A DNA stretch of 64,000 nt, from the NCBI GenBank assembly GCA_903834835.1, contig CAILKO010000049.1, forward strand, positions 1 to 64,000. Reading direction: 5' to 3'. Made by a program: the position numbers and the translations under genes. Positions 28,071 to 36,122 of the stretch are shown here, piece after piece; positions within the stretch are counted from its first letter, which is position 1; each line of letters begins with the position of its first letter. The DNA comes from an uncultured Pseudomonadota bacterium (GTDB taxonomy: Bacteria; Pseudomonadota; Gammaproteobacteria; Burkholderiales; SG8-39). The notes under the pieces were generated by a model. The model did not search any database. It was not told the DNA's origin and saw only the letters and a list, made by a program, of their open reading frames with translations.

Positions 28071-29805
28071 GCTTGCGCCGGGGCGGCTTGCGCACTGGCG
28101 CTATGCGCTCGGCCGGCGGCTCTTCGGCGAGGCGGGTGGCGGCTGGCTGACGCTCACCGCGCTCGCCGCGCTTGCGGTGCTGCTGCCGGTGTTCGCGCTC
28201 GCCGGACATGCGCTGCAGGGTTCGGGCGATCTGTGGACCCATCTGATGACCCACGTGCTGCCCCAGGCCGCGCGCGAGAGCCTGATGCTGCTCGCTGCGG
28301 TCGGCGTGCTCGTGATGGTGATCGGCACGGGCACGGCCTGGCTGGTCACCGCCTATGACTTCCCGGGACGGCGCGTGCTGTCCTGGGCGCTGCTGCTGCC
28401 GCTCGCGGTCCCGACCTATATCGTCGCCTTCTCGTATCTTGAACTCTGGCATCCGGTGGGGCCGCTGCAGAGCGGTCTGCGCGCGCTGCTCGGCTACGAC
28501 AGCCCGCGCGATCTGCGTCTGCCCGAGATCCGCTCGCTGTGGGGCTGCAGTCTGCTGTTCGGCCTCGTGCTCTATCCCTATGTGTACATGCCCGCGCGCG
28601 CACTGTTCCGCATGCAGGCCGTGGCGCTCATCGAGGCCGCGCGCATGCTCGGCGCGGGCCGGGGGCGCGTGTTCTTCCGTGTCGCGCTGCCGCTCGCGCG
28701 CCCGGCGATCGCGGTCGGCACGAGTCTCGCGCTGATGGAGGCGCTGAACGATGTCGGTGCGGCCGAGTTCCTCGGCGTGCGCACGATGACGGTGTCGATC
28801 TACTCGACCTGGCTGAACCAGTCCAACCTGCCGGGCGCGGCCCAGATCGCGCTTGTCATGCTCGGGATCGTGCTCAGCCTCGTGCTGCTCGAGCGCTGGG
28901 CGCGGCGCAAGCAGCACTATGCGGGCAGCGCGCGCCAGTCGCAGCGGCTCGCGCCGCATCGCCTGCACGGCGCGGCAGGCTGGTTCGCGCTCGGCATCGG
29001 CAGTCTGCCCGTGCTGTTCGGTTTCGCGCTGCCGGCGGGCCATCTCGCGATCGAGGCGGCGAAGCGCGTGCGCTTCGCGGGCATCGAAGGCCGGGTGATC
29101 ACGGAGATCCTCAACACGCTGGGCATCTCCGCACTTGCGACGCTTGTCGTGGTGGCGCTGGGTTTCGTGCTCGCGCTCACGCTGCGCCAGGGGCGCGCCG
29201 CGGGCACCTATGTGCTGGTCCGCTGCGCGATGGTCGGCTATGCTGTGCCCGGAACCGTGCTCGCGATCGGACTGCTCGCGCCGCTCGGCTGGATGGACAA
29301 CTTCATCGACATGATCGCGCACCGGATCTTCGGCATCTCCACCGGACTCCTCCTCTCCGCCTCCGGCGCGGCGCTGCTCTACGCCTACGTGGTGCGCTTC
29401 CTGACCGTGGGCATGGGACCGCTCTGGTCGGGCATGGGACGCATCCCGCTGTCCCTCGACGAAGCCGGCCGCTCCCTCGGCGCAAGTGCGGGCGGCGTTG
29501 CGCGCAGCATTCATCTGCCGCTCCTGCGTCCGGCCACGGCCGCCGCGCTGCTGCTCGTGTTTGTCGATTGCATGAAGGAACTGCCCGCCACGCTGCTGCT
29601 GCGCCCGCTGAACTTCGAGACGCTTGCCACCCATCTCTATGGCGAGGCGTCGCGCGGCACCTACGAGAGCGGCGCGATCGCGGCGCTCCTCATCGTGCTG
29701 GTCGGGCTCGCGCCCGTGGTACTGCTCTCCCGGCTGGGGGAGCAGGCGGGCGCCGCGGGGCCCGAGGGCGCACCCTCCAGCGCCGCGCAGGCGGCCACCG
29801 CATGA
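28054..29805 (+). CDS. fbpB: Fe(III) ABC transporter permease (fused two-domain)
   Basis: Inner-membrane permease of 583 residues made of two homologous halves. Each has a cytoplasmic EAA loop: EAARMLGAGRGRVFFRVALPLARPAI in the first half and EAGRSLGASAGGVARSIHLPLLRPA in the second. The start is a TTG at 28054-28056 inside the fbpA end, consistent with translational coupling. It overlaps fbpC by 4 bases. Confidence 0.92.
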   Translation: MASTTELAPGRLAHWRYALGRRLFGEAGGGWLTLTALAALAVLLPVFALAGHALQGSGDLWTHLMTHVLPQAARESLMLLAAVGVLVMVIGTGTAWLVTAYDFPGRRVLSWALLLPLAVPTYIVAFSYLELWHPVGPLQSGLRALLGYDSPRDLRLPEIRSLWGCSLLFGLVLYPYVYMPARALFRMQAVALIEAARMLGAGRGRVFFRVALPLARPAIAVGTSLALMEALNDVGAAEFLGVRTMTVSIYSTWLNQSNLPGAAQIALVMLGIVLSLVLLERWARRKQHYAGSARQSQRLAPHRLHGAAGWFALGIGSLPVLFGFALPAGHLAIEAAKRVRFAGIEGRVITEILNTLGISALATLVVVALGFVLALTLRQGRAAGTYVLVRCAMVGYAVPGTVLAIGLLAPLGWMDNFIDMIAHRIFGISTGLLLSASGAALLYAYVVRFLTVGMGPLWSGMGRIPLSLDEAGRSLGASAGGVARSIHLPLLRPATAAALLLVFVDCMKELPATLLLRPLNFETLATHLYGEASRGTYESGAIAALLIVLVGLAPVVLLSRLGEQAGAAGPEGAPSSAAQAATA

Positions 29806-30887
29806 GGCCGCTGCCGGCACTCGAAGCGACGGGCGCCGATCGCGTCGCGACCGAAGGCCTCTGCCACGCCTTCGGCAGCCACCGTGTGCTGCAGGACATC
29901 AGCTTCAGCGTGCAGCCGGGCGAGCTGCTCTGTCTGGTCGGTCCGTCAGGCTGCGGCAAGAGCACGCTGCTGCGCCTGCTCGCGGGCCTCGAACATGTGC
30001 AGGCCGGGCGCATCGTGATCGACGGCGAGGTCGTGGGCGACGCCCAGCACCACAAGCTGCCGGAAGTGCGCGGCGTCGGACTCGTGTTCCAGGACTTTGC
30101 GCTCTTCCCGCATATGTCGCTTGCCGAGAACGTGGCCTTCGGTCTCGCCGGACGTGCGCGCGCCGAGCGCCGCCGCATCGCGCTCGAGATGCTCGGCCGT
30201 GTCGGTCTCGCAGAGCGTGCCGACGACATGCCGCACCGGCTCTCCGGCGGGCAGCAGCAGCGGGTCGCGCTCGCGCGCGCGCTCGCGCCGCGCCCGCGCC
30301 TCGTGCTGCTCGACGAACCGTTCTCGAATCTCGACGTGCGCCTGCGCCAGCGCATGCGTGCCGACACGCTGGCACTGCTCGAGGAGATGCAGACCGCCGC
30401 GATCCTCGTGACCCACGATCCGGAAGAGGCGATGTACATGGCCGACCGTATCGCTCTGCTGAACGAGGGTCGCATCGTGCAGCTCGGCACGCCGGCGAGC
30501 CTTTATCGCGCCCCCGTGACGCCCTATGCGGCGGAGTTCTTCGGTGACGTGAACCGCTGTGCGGGCATCGTGCGCGGCGGCGCAGTCGCCACGCCGCTCG
30601 GTCCGGTGCAGGCGCCGGGCATCGAGGAGGGCGCCGCGGTGGAAGTGCTGGTGCGCCCCGAGGCGATCGAGATGGAGGAAGCCGGCTTTCCAGGCACCGT
30701 TCCCGCGCGCGTGGAGTCGGTGCACCTGCTCGGTTCGGCGAGCACCGCAACGCTTGCCGTGCAGCATGCGGGGCAGACGCTGCGCCTGCACGCGCACTTT
30801 CCGAGCGGGCTTTACTGCGTCGACGGCTGCGAGCTGCGCGTGCGGCTCGCGAAAGACGGCGTGTTCGTGTTTCGAGCCGGCAGCTAG
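29802..30887 (+). CDS. fbpC: Fe(III) ABC transporter ATP-binding protein
   Basis: Energy-coupling ATPase of 361 residues. Walker A is GPSGCGKSTLLRLLAG, the Q-loop is GVGLVFQDFALFPHM, the signature is RLSGGQQQRVALARAL, and Walker B is LVLLDEPFSNLD. A C-terminal TOBE-like regulatory region follows residue 240. It shares ATGA with the permease stop. It ends 4 bases into the convergent carbamate kinase gene. Confidence 0.94.
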   Translation: MRPLPALEATGADRVATEGLCHAFGSHRVLQDISFSVQPGELLCLVGPSGCGKSTLLRLLAGLEHVQAGRIVIDGEVVGDAQHHKLPEVRGVGLVFQDFALFPHMSLAENVAFGLAGRARAERRRIALEMLGRVGLAERADDMPHRLSGGQQQRVALARALAPRPRLVLLDEPFSNLDVRLRQRMRADTLALLEEMQTAAILVTHDPEEAMYMADRIALLNEGRIVQLGTPASLYRAPVTPYAAEFFGDVNRCAGIVRGGAVATPLGPVQAPGIEEGAAVEVLVRPEAIEMEEAGFPGTVPARVESVHLLGSASTATLAVQHAGQTLRLHAHFPSGLYCVDGCELRVRLAKDGVFVFRAGS

Positions 30888-31801
30888 CGCGCCGCGAGTA
30901 CCGTCCCTGCACGGCCTGCCGCGAGCAGGATTGCGTCCTCGAGCCGGCCGATGGCGGCGAATTTCCCTCCGGTCTCCACGAAGCGGCAGGCCGCCTCGAC
31001 CTTGGGGCGCATGCTGCCCGCCGCGAATTCGCGCGCGAAATCGAGTGCGCGCAGGCTCGCCACGTCGAGGTGGCCGAGCGCTCGCGCCGCCGGCGTGCCC
31101 CAGCCCGTCTGCACCGCGGCGACATCGGTCAGGAGCAAGAGCGCGTCGGCTGCGAGCTCGCGTGCGAGCAGCGCCGAGGCGAGGTCCTTGTCGATCACGG
31201 CCTCGACGCCCGCGTAGCGTCCCTGCGCATCGCGCGCCACCGGTATGCCACCGCCACCCGCGCAGATGACGACAGCGCCGGCATCGAGCAGACATTGGAT
31301 GGCCGGGCGTTCCAGTACCGCGAGCGGCTCGGGTGAGGACACGACGCGGCGCGCGCCGGCCGCCGTCTGCGCGAATGTCCAGCCGTGCGCGGAGGCGAGC
31401 TGCGCCGCCTCCGTCGCGCCGTAGTGCGGGCCGACCGGTTTCAACGGTTGCGCGAAGGCCGGGTCGGCGCGATCGACCTCGACACGTGTGAGCAAAGCGA
31501 CGATCTGGCGATCGGGCAGGCGACGTTGCAGCGCCTCGACGATCAGATACCCGAGCAGACCCTCGGTCTCGGCGTCGAGCACGTCGAGCGGCACCTGGGT
31601 ACCGCTGCCGAGGGCCACGGACTGTAACGCGAGCCAGCCGAGCTGCGGCCCGTTGCCGTGAGTGATGATCAGGTGATTTCCGCGCGCCAGCCCGGCGAGG
31701 CCGTCCGCCGCGGCCTCCAGCCGCGCGCGCTGATTCGCCACCGTGGGCGCCTCGCCGGGGCGCAGCAGGGCGTTACCGCCCAAGGCGACGACGAGCCTCA
31801 T
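30884..31801 (-). CDS. arcC: Carbamate kinase
   Basis: Transfers phosphate between carbamoyl phosphate and ADP. The 305-residue protein has the amino-acid-kinase fold with MRLVVALGGNALLRPGE at its start, HGNGPQLGWLALQ, CAGGGGIPVARD and VIDKDLASALLA. Length and motifs are standard. Its start overlaps the stop of the COG2403-type gene (ATGA). No arginine deiminase, ornithine carbamoyltransferase or ureide genes are nearby, so it is not part of a usual arc operon. Confidence 0.93.
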   Translation of the reverse strand: MRLVVALGGNALLRPGEAPTVANQRARLEAAADGLAGLARGNHLIITHGNGPQLGWLALQSVALGSGTQVPLDVLDAETEGLLGYLIVEALQRRLPDRQIVALLTRVEVDRADPAFAQPLKPVGPHYGATEAAQLASAHGWTFAQTAAGARRVVSSPEPLAVLERPAIQCLLDAGAVVICAGGGGIPVARDAQGRYAGVEAVIDKDLASALLARELAADALLLLTDVAAVQTGWGTPAARALGHLDVASLRALDFAREFAAGSMRPKVEAACRFVETGGKFAAIGRLEDAILLAAGRAGTVLAAR

Positions 31802-33150
31802 CCGGGTCCTGGAAAAGGCGCAGCGAGGAACCGCTCCACCGCATCCCACAGATTCGGGCGATCGAGCTCGGCGTAGTCGTAGCGCGCGCGCAGCACGGGC
31901 TGCCGGACATTCAGCAGGCCGCCCAGGTCGATGGGCGTGCCGCACACTATGGCGTCCACGTCTGCGCGCTCGATGGTCTCGGTCAGCGCGCCCAGCTGTT
32001 CGGCCGAGTAGCCGACGGCGGGCAGCACCGCGCCAAGATGCGGGTACTGACGGTAGAGCGCCGCAATCGGCGCGGACGCAAAGGCGCGCGGGTCAACAAG
32101 CACTGCGCCCGCGCGCTCGGCCGCGAGATAGCCCGCGCCCCAGGCCATGCCGCCATGCGTGAGCGAGGGGCCGTCGTCGATCGCGAGCACGCGCCTGCCA
32201 CGCAGCGTCTGCGCGCCCTCCAGCGTCACGGGCGAACCGCCGCGCAGGCAGAGCGCGCGCGGGTTCAGCGCGCGCGCCACGCCGAGCACGCGTTCCACGT
32301 TCGCGGCCTGCGCTGCATCCGCCTTGGCCGCAACCACCACGTCCGCCATGCGCAGCACCGTTTCCCCGGGGTGGTAGCGCGTTTCGTCGCCCGGACGCAG
32401 CGCATCGACGAGCACGATGTGCAGATCCGGCCGGATGAAGGGGAAGTCGTTGTTGCCGCCGTCCCAGAGGATGATGTCTGCCTCGCGCTCGGCCAGATCC
32501 AGGATCGCCGCATAGTCCACCCCTGCGTAGACCGTGCCGCCAGCGGCGATATGCGGTTCGTATTCCTCGCGTTCCTCGATGCTGCAGCGCGCAGCCGCGA
32601 GATCGGCCGCGCTTGCGAAGCGCTGCACGCGCGCTGCTTCGAGATCGCCGTAGGGCATGGGGTGGCGCAGTATGGCCACGCGCAGCTCGCGGCCGCGCAG
32701 CTTCCCGGACAGATAGCGCGCGACCTGCGACTTGCCGCAGCCCGTTCGCACGGCCGAGACGGCGATCACCGGTAGCTTCGATCGCAGCATCGTTCGCTCG
32801 GGCCCGAGCAGTGTGTAGTCCGCACCCGCAGCGAGCGCGCGCGAGGCGAGATGCATCACATGCTCGTGCGTCACGTCGCTGTAGGCGAAGATCACCTGGC
32901 GCGCGCCTTCCTCGCGGATCAGCGCTTCCAGTTGCGTCTCCGGAACGATGGGCACGCCCTGCGGGTAGCGCGGCCCGGCGAGACTCGCCGGGTAGCGCCG
33001 CCCCGTGATGCCGGGTATCTGCGCGCCGGTAAAGGCGATCACGTCCACGCCGGGATCGTCGCGCAGCGCCACGTTGAAATTGTGGAAGTCACGCCCCGCG
33101 GCACCAAGGATCACGGTGCGCACGGGAACATTCGGTCGCGTCTCGGTCAT
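31798..33150 (-). CDS. COG2403-type GTPase related to cyclic 2,3-diphosphoglycerate synthetase
   Basis: A 450-residue cytosolic protein. It opens with a Rossmann-like part (VRTVILGAAGRDFHNFNVALRDD) and has a P-loop, VSAVRTGCGKSQVARYLSGKL, near residue 155. ILWDGGNNDFPF and ADVVVAAKADAAQ follow, the last resembling a GTPase specificity segment. This is the pattern of predicted GTPases similar to cyclic 2,3-bisphosphoglycerate synthetase. The tight coupling to carbamate kinase suggests a shared reaction on a phosphorylated or carbamoylated metabolite, but the activity is unknown. Confidence 0.75.
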   Translation of the reverse strand: MTETRPNVPVRTVILGAAGRDFHNFNVALRDDPGVDVIAFTGAQIPGITGRRYPASLAGPRYPQGVPIVPETQLEALIREEGARQVIFAYSDVTHEHVMHLASRALAAGADYTLLGPERTMLRSKLPVIAVSAVRTGCGKSQVARYLSGKLRGRELRVAILRHPMPYGDLEAARVQRFASAADLAAARCSIEEREEYEPHIAAGGTVYAGVDYAAILDLAEREADIILWDGGNNDFPFIRPDLHIVLVDALRPGDETRYHPGETVLRMADVVVAAKADAAQAANVERVLGVARALNPRALCLRGGSPVTLEGAQTLRGRRVLAIDDGPSLTHGGMAWGAGYLAAERAGAVLVDPRAFASAPIAALYRQYPHLGAVLPAVGYSAEQLGALTETIERADVDAIVCGTPIDLGGLLNVRQPVLRARYDYAELDRPNLWDAVERFLAAPFPGPG

Positions 33151-33217
33151 CGGCGCTTCGGGCGAGGTCTGGATATCGCCAGTGTCCGCCTGCGCGCGTC
33201 TCTGAGCTTGATATCCG

Positions 33218-33886
33218 TCAAGCGCCGCCGGGGGATTTCTCCAGCGCCTGATTCATCGCCTGCAGCAGCGTGTCAGGTTCGTGAGCGCCCGACACCGCGA
33301 CCTTGCGGTTGAAGATGAAGAACGGCACTCCACCGATACCCGCCTGGCGCGCTTCCTGGTCCGCGGCTTCCGTCTGCGCGCGGTCTTCGCTGCTCGCGAG
33401 ATAGGCCGAGAGTTCGCGCCGCTCGAGCCCGGCGCGCTCGCCGAGATCGGCCAGCAGGTCGATGTCGTTCAGATTCGTGCCTTCGGTGAAATAGCCTCGG
33501 AACAGCGACTCTGCGGTTTCGTCCGCAAGCCCTCGTTCGGTTGCGTAGTGCATCAACCGGTGAGCATTGATCGTGTTTGCCTGCGTCTCGATCGCCTCGA
33601 AATCGAAGTCGATCCCGACTTCCTTGCCGATCGCGGCCACGCGCGCGAAATTCGGCCCGGCATTTTTTCCGAACTTCTTCTCGAAGTATTCCTTTCGCGG
33701 AATGCCCTCGGGCGGGATATCCGGATTCAGCTGGAACGGCAGCCAGCGCACGGCCGGCTTGGGTTCATCGGGATGCTGGGCCTGGAACAGCGCGATCGCT
33801 TTTTCCAGCCGGCGCTTGCCGATGAAACACCAGGGTCAGACGACGTCGGAGACGATGTCGATGACGAGATTCGGGGTCTGGGTCAT
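33218..33886 (-). CDS. Candidate selenoprotein: FrnE/DsbA-family thiol oxidoreductase with U-P-W-C active site
   Basis: Thioredoxin-fold DsbA-family protein of the FrnE/2-hydroxychromene-carboxylate-isomerase-like group, 222 residues if the TGA at 33836-33838 is read through. From the ATG at 33884-33886 the frame gives sixteen residues (ending IDIVSDVV), then TGA, then PWCFIGKRRLEKAI. In relatives this site is CPWC, so the TGA sits exactly on the first, nucleophilic cysteine. The frame before and after is intact to the stop at 33218, with the helical insert and the cis-proline loop GGVPFFIF. A hairpin follows the TGA at a SECIS-like distance. Conventional calling would begin at the GTG at 33751 and lose the active site. 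The ATG has no clear ribosome-binding site. Alternative: a nonsense mutation in a recently dead gene. selA, selB, selC and selD are not in the window. Confidence 0.8.
33802..33827 (-). promoter_or_regulatory. Putative bacterial SECIS hairpin after the in-frame TGA
   Basis: Starting 8 bases after the TGA, the minus strand reads TTTC-A-TCGGC-AAGC-GCCGG-CTG-GAAA. CGGC pairs with GCCG, extended by a U-G pair, and TTTC pairs with GAAA across a small internal loop. The apical loop AAGC lies 19-22 bases after the TGA, within the 16-37 base window known for bacterial SECIS. The loop G is at its third position rather than the preferred first or second. It lies inside the coding region, as bacterial SECIS elements do. 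Confidence 0.5.
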
Positions 33887-33948
33887 GGGTGTGTGTGTTC
33901 GGTTGATGGTGTGGGAATGATACAGGGGGAAATTGAAGGGATGGGAGG

Positions 33949-33978
33949 ATATATGGTAACATAAATGTTACTATATAT
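33949..33978. repeat. Palindromic element, copy C
   Basis: Arms ATATATGGTAAC (33949-33960) and GTTACTATATAT (33967-33978) around ATAAAT. The 12 pairs include one G-T mismatch, which would still pair as G-U in RNA read from the plus strand. It lies 62 bases upstream of the selenoprotein candidate start on one side and touches a truncated AHSA1-family remnant on the other. Confidence 0.8.
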
Positions 33979-33984
33979 GGGTGA

Positions 33985-34272
33985 GGTGCGGCTGGTGGTT
34001 CCTCGACGAACGGGCACTCGCATGCCTTCGGCGGCGAGTACCTGGAGCTTGTGCCGAACGGGCGTCTGTGCGACACGGACAAATTCGACGATCCGAATCT
34101 TCCGGGTCTGATCGAAGTGACGGTGGTGCTGCAGCCCGTCCTCTGCGCCACGGAGCTGAACATCACCCAGGCCGGCATCCCCGACGTGATTCCGACGGAG
34201 ATGTGCCATCTCGGCTGGCAGGACTCGCTCGACAATCTCGCGCGGCTCGTGGAGCCGGAGATCAAGGAATAG
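33985..34272 (+). pseudogene. 5'-truncated AHSA1/SRPBCC-family gene remnant
   Basis: The frame encodes the C-terminal half of an AHSA1-like (START-fold) protein: GHSHAFGGEYLELVPNG, DKFDDPNLPGLIEVTVVL, TELNITQAGIPDVIPTEMCHLGWQDSL and an end at LVEPEIKE. Homologous sequence begins about residue GGSSTNG. A TGA at 33982-33984 and palindrome copy C lie where the N-terminal ~50 residues should be. No start codon exists before the GTG at 34051. The part that remains has no frameshift, so the truncation looks recent. A 73-residue product from 34051 cannot be excluded. Confidence 0.75.
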
Positions 34273-34297
34273 GCAGCAATGAACAGGCGGCCGGGCG

Positions 34298-35272
34298 CTA
34301 CTCCGGCCGGTAGCCCGTGATCTTTGCGGTATTCGCCCACATCGCGTCCTCCTCGCGCAGGGTGCGCATGAGTTCGTCATTGCTGACGGCCATGCTCCGT
34401 GCGCCGTTGTTGGCGACGATCTTTTCCACCTCCGGGCTGGCAACGCTGTCCTTGATCGCTGCCGAGAGCCGATTGAGGATTGGTGCAGGCACGCCCGGTG
34501 GCGCGAAGATCGCGCCGACCACATGCGCCTGCACGCCCGGGTAGCCGGCCTCGGTGCTGGTCGGAACATTGGGCAGGGCCGGGATGCGCTGGTTGCCTGA
34601 CACCATCAGCACCCGGACCTTGCCGCTGCTCATCAGCGCCTGCACCGCGGTGAACTGCGTGAAGGTGGCCTGCAGTTCGTCGGTGAGCAGCGCGCTGTTC
34701 ATCTGCGTGTTGGCCTTGTACTCGATCCGCTGCAGCTTGATGCCCGCGATGTTGGCGAAAAGCGCCATCGGCAGCCCGCTGACGGGACTTGTTACGCCAT
34801 AGTTCAGCTTGCCCGGGTTGGCCTTTGCGAGATCGACGAATTCCCGGATCGTCGTGCTGGGCACGCTCGCCCCGGCTGTGAGCACGAAGGGTCCCAGCCA
34901 GAACGAGGACACCGGCGGCAGGTCCTTGTAGACATCGAAAGGCGGCTCCTTGACGAACACCCGGCTGAGGGTGGACGGCGCGAGGTGGATCAGCGTGTAG
35001 CCGTCGGCATCGGATTTCAGCACCTGGTTCGCTGCCACGATGCCGCCCGCACCCGGTCGGTTGTCGATGAACATCGCGAGCTTCGAGCGCTCCTGGAGCG
35101 CTTTCGCAAGCACGCGCGCATAGATGTCCATCGTGCCCCCGGCGGGGAATCCGACGACGAGCCGTACCGGCTTGGTCGGAAACTCCTGCGCCTGCGCCGG
35201 CAGCGCGATCGCCAGCGTCGCGGCAAGCGCGACGACGCAGGCACGAAATTCCTGTCTGGATTTCTGGTGCAT
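34298..35272 (-). CDS. Tripartite tricarboxylate transporter receptor (Bug family), copy 1
   Basis: Periplasmic solute-binding protein of 324 residues. A signal peptide ends AIALPAQAQ, then comes the family start FPTKPVRLVVGFPAGGTMDIYARVLA. Other blocks are IDNRPGAGGIVAANQVLKSDADGYTL and the C-terminal EEDAMWANTAKITGYRPE. No TctA/TctB membrane genes are near, usual for the expanded Bug families of Burkholderiales. It is closely similar to the receptor at 37005 (identical last ~20 residues), so the pair arose by duplication. Ligand unknown, likely a carboxylate. Confidence 0.92.
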   Translation of the reverse strand: MHQKSRQEFRACVVALAATLAIALPAQAQEFPTKPVRLVVGFPAGGTMDIYARVLAKALQERSKLAMFIDNRPGAGGIVAANQVLKSDADGYTLIHLAPSTLSRVFVKEPPFDVYKDLPPVSSFWLGPFVLTAGASVPSTTIREFVDLAKANPGKLNYGVTSPVSGLPMALFANIAGIKLQRIEYKANTQMNSALLTDELQATFTQFTAVQALMSSGKVRVLMVSGNQRIPALPNVPTSTEAGYPGVQAHVVGAIFAPPGVPAPILNRLSAAIKDSVASPEVEKIVANNGARSMAVSNDELMRTLREEDAMWANTAKITGYRPE

Positions 35273-35371
35273 GGTTCTCCCCTCCGATTTAAATCCCCGC
35301 TGATCCTACCCCTATTCCGGTGTGCGCTTCAATGGGCGCAGGTCGTCACGAAGCCTGGGGGCGGAATTTCG

Positions 35372-35451
35372 CAGGGCAAAATGGTCCATTGCCCTGATGA
35401 CTGAAATTGGAGGACACTGGTCGCGTCCCCGAAGCTGTCCCGCCGGGGACG
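35372..35451 (+). promoter_or_regulatory. Two hairpins in the leader of the cupin-PhyH pair
   Basis: CAGGGCAA (35372-35379) pairs with TTGCCCTG (35389-35396). CGTCCCC (35424-35430) pairs with GGGGACG (35445-35451). The second ends 19 bases before the ATG at 35471, just ahead of the strong GAGGAGGAG ribosome-binding site. They may shape a regulatory leader; no known class is recognised. Confidence 0.3.
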
Positions 35452-35470
35452 GCATTCCTGAGGAGGAGCA

Positions 35471-36112
35471 ATGACAGCAGTTGCCAGTACGCTCGCGGGC
35501 GAGCGCAGATCGCAGAGCGAGGAGATGACCCACCCCGGCGTCGCAGCGTTCGAGGCCTTTGTGGCCGACCTGCGGTCCCTCTATCGAGAGGGGCGGAACA
35601 TACCGGCGCTGTGGCGCGGCATCGCGAGCCGTCTCGAGGGGCTCGCGCGCAATGAGTCATTCCGCAGACTGACGGATGGCTGGCCGGAAGGCGACGGCAA
35701 GCAGTACGTGGTGCATGTGGATGCCGAGTATGGTTTCGCGATCGACGCGCTGGTGCGTGGTCCGTTCCACAAGGCGCCGGCCCACGATCATGCGCACACC
35801 TGGACGGCCTATGGCGTGATTGCCGGCTGGGAGCGGGTGACGCGCTATGTACGCACGGACGACGGCTCGGACCCGAAGCATGCCGTGCTGCAGGAGGTGT
35901 CTTCGGATATCTGCCATGCGGGTGGCGTGGATCTCGTGCCGCCCTGGTCGATCCATACCGAATCGAACGACGACAACCGCGCAGTCGCGCTCGTCGTGCG
36001 CAGCGAGAATCTCGGCGGCTTCGACCATACCGCTTACCGCGACGACGGCAGCATCTTCGCCGCGCGCGGTCTGATACGCATCGATTTTCCGATCACGACG
36101 GGAATCCGCTAA
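35471..36112 (+). CDS. Cupin-fold metal-dependent enzyme, cysteine-dioxygenase-like
   Basis: A 213-residue double-stranded beta-helix protein. The metal-site segment is KAPAHDHAHTWTAYGVIAGWERVTRY, followed by GGVDLVPPWSIHTESNDDN, which supplies the third His. The layout resembles predicted metal-dependent enzymes of the cysteine dioxygenase-like cupins. It is followed at 36123 by a PhyH-family gene whose ribosome-binding site overlaps this stop, so the two form one unit. Substrate unknown. Confidence 0.75.
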   Translation: MTAVASTLAGERRSQSEEMTHPGVAAFEAFVADLRSLYREGRNIPALWRGIASRLEGLARNESFRRLTDGWPEGDGKQYVVHVDAEYGFAIDALVRGPFHKAPAHDHAHTWTAYGVIAGWERVTRYVRTDDGSDPKHAVLQEVSSDICHAGGVDLVPPWSIHTESNDDNRAVALVVRSENLGGFDHTAYRDDGSIFAARGLIRIDFPITTGIR

Positions 36113-36122
36113 GGAGGATTGA

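Noticed and set aside
33218..33751. Oxidoreductase gene starting at the GTG at 33751
   Set aside because: This version lacks the entire active-site strand and helix; the in-frame sequence upstream matches the family up to the ATG at 33886 through one TGA.
33982..33984. In-frame TGA before the AHSA1 remnant as another selenocysteine codon
   Set aside because: The residues before and after it do not match the AHSA1 family, and no Cys is expected there; it is simply a stop in non-homologous DNA.
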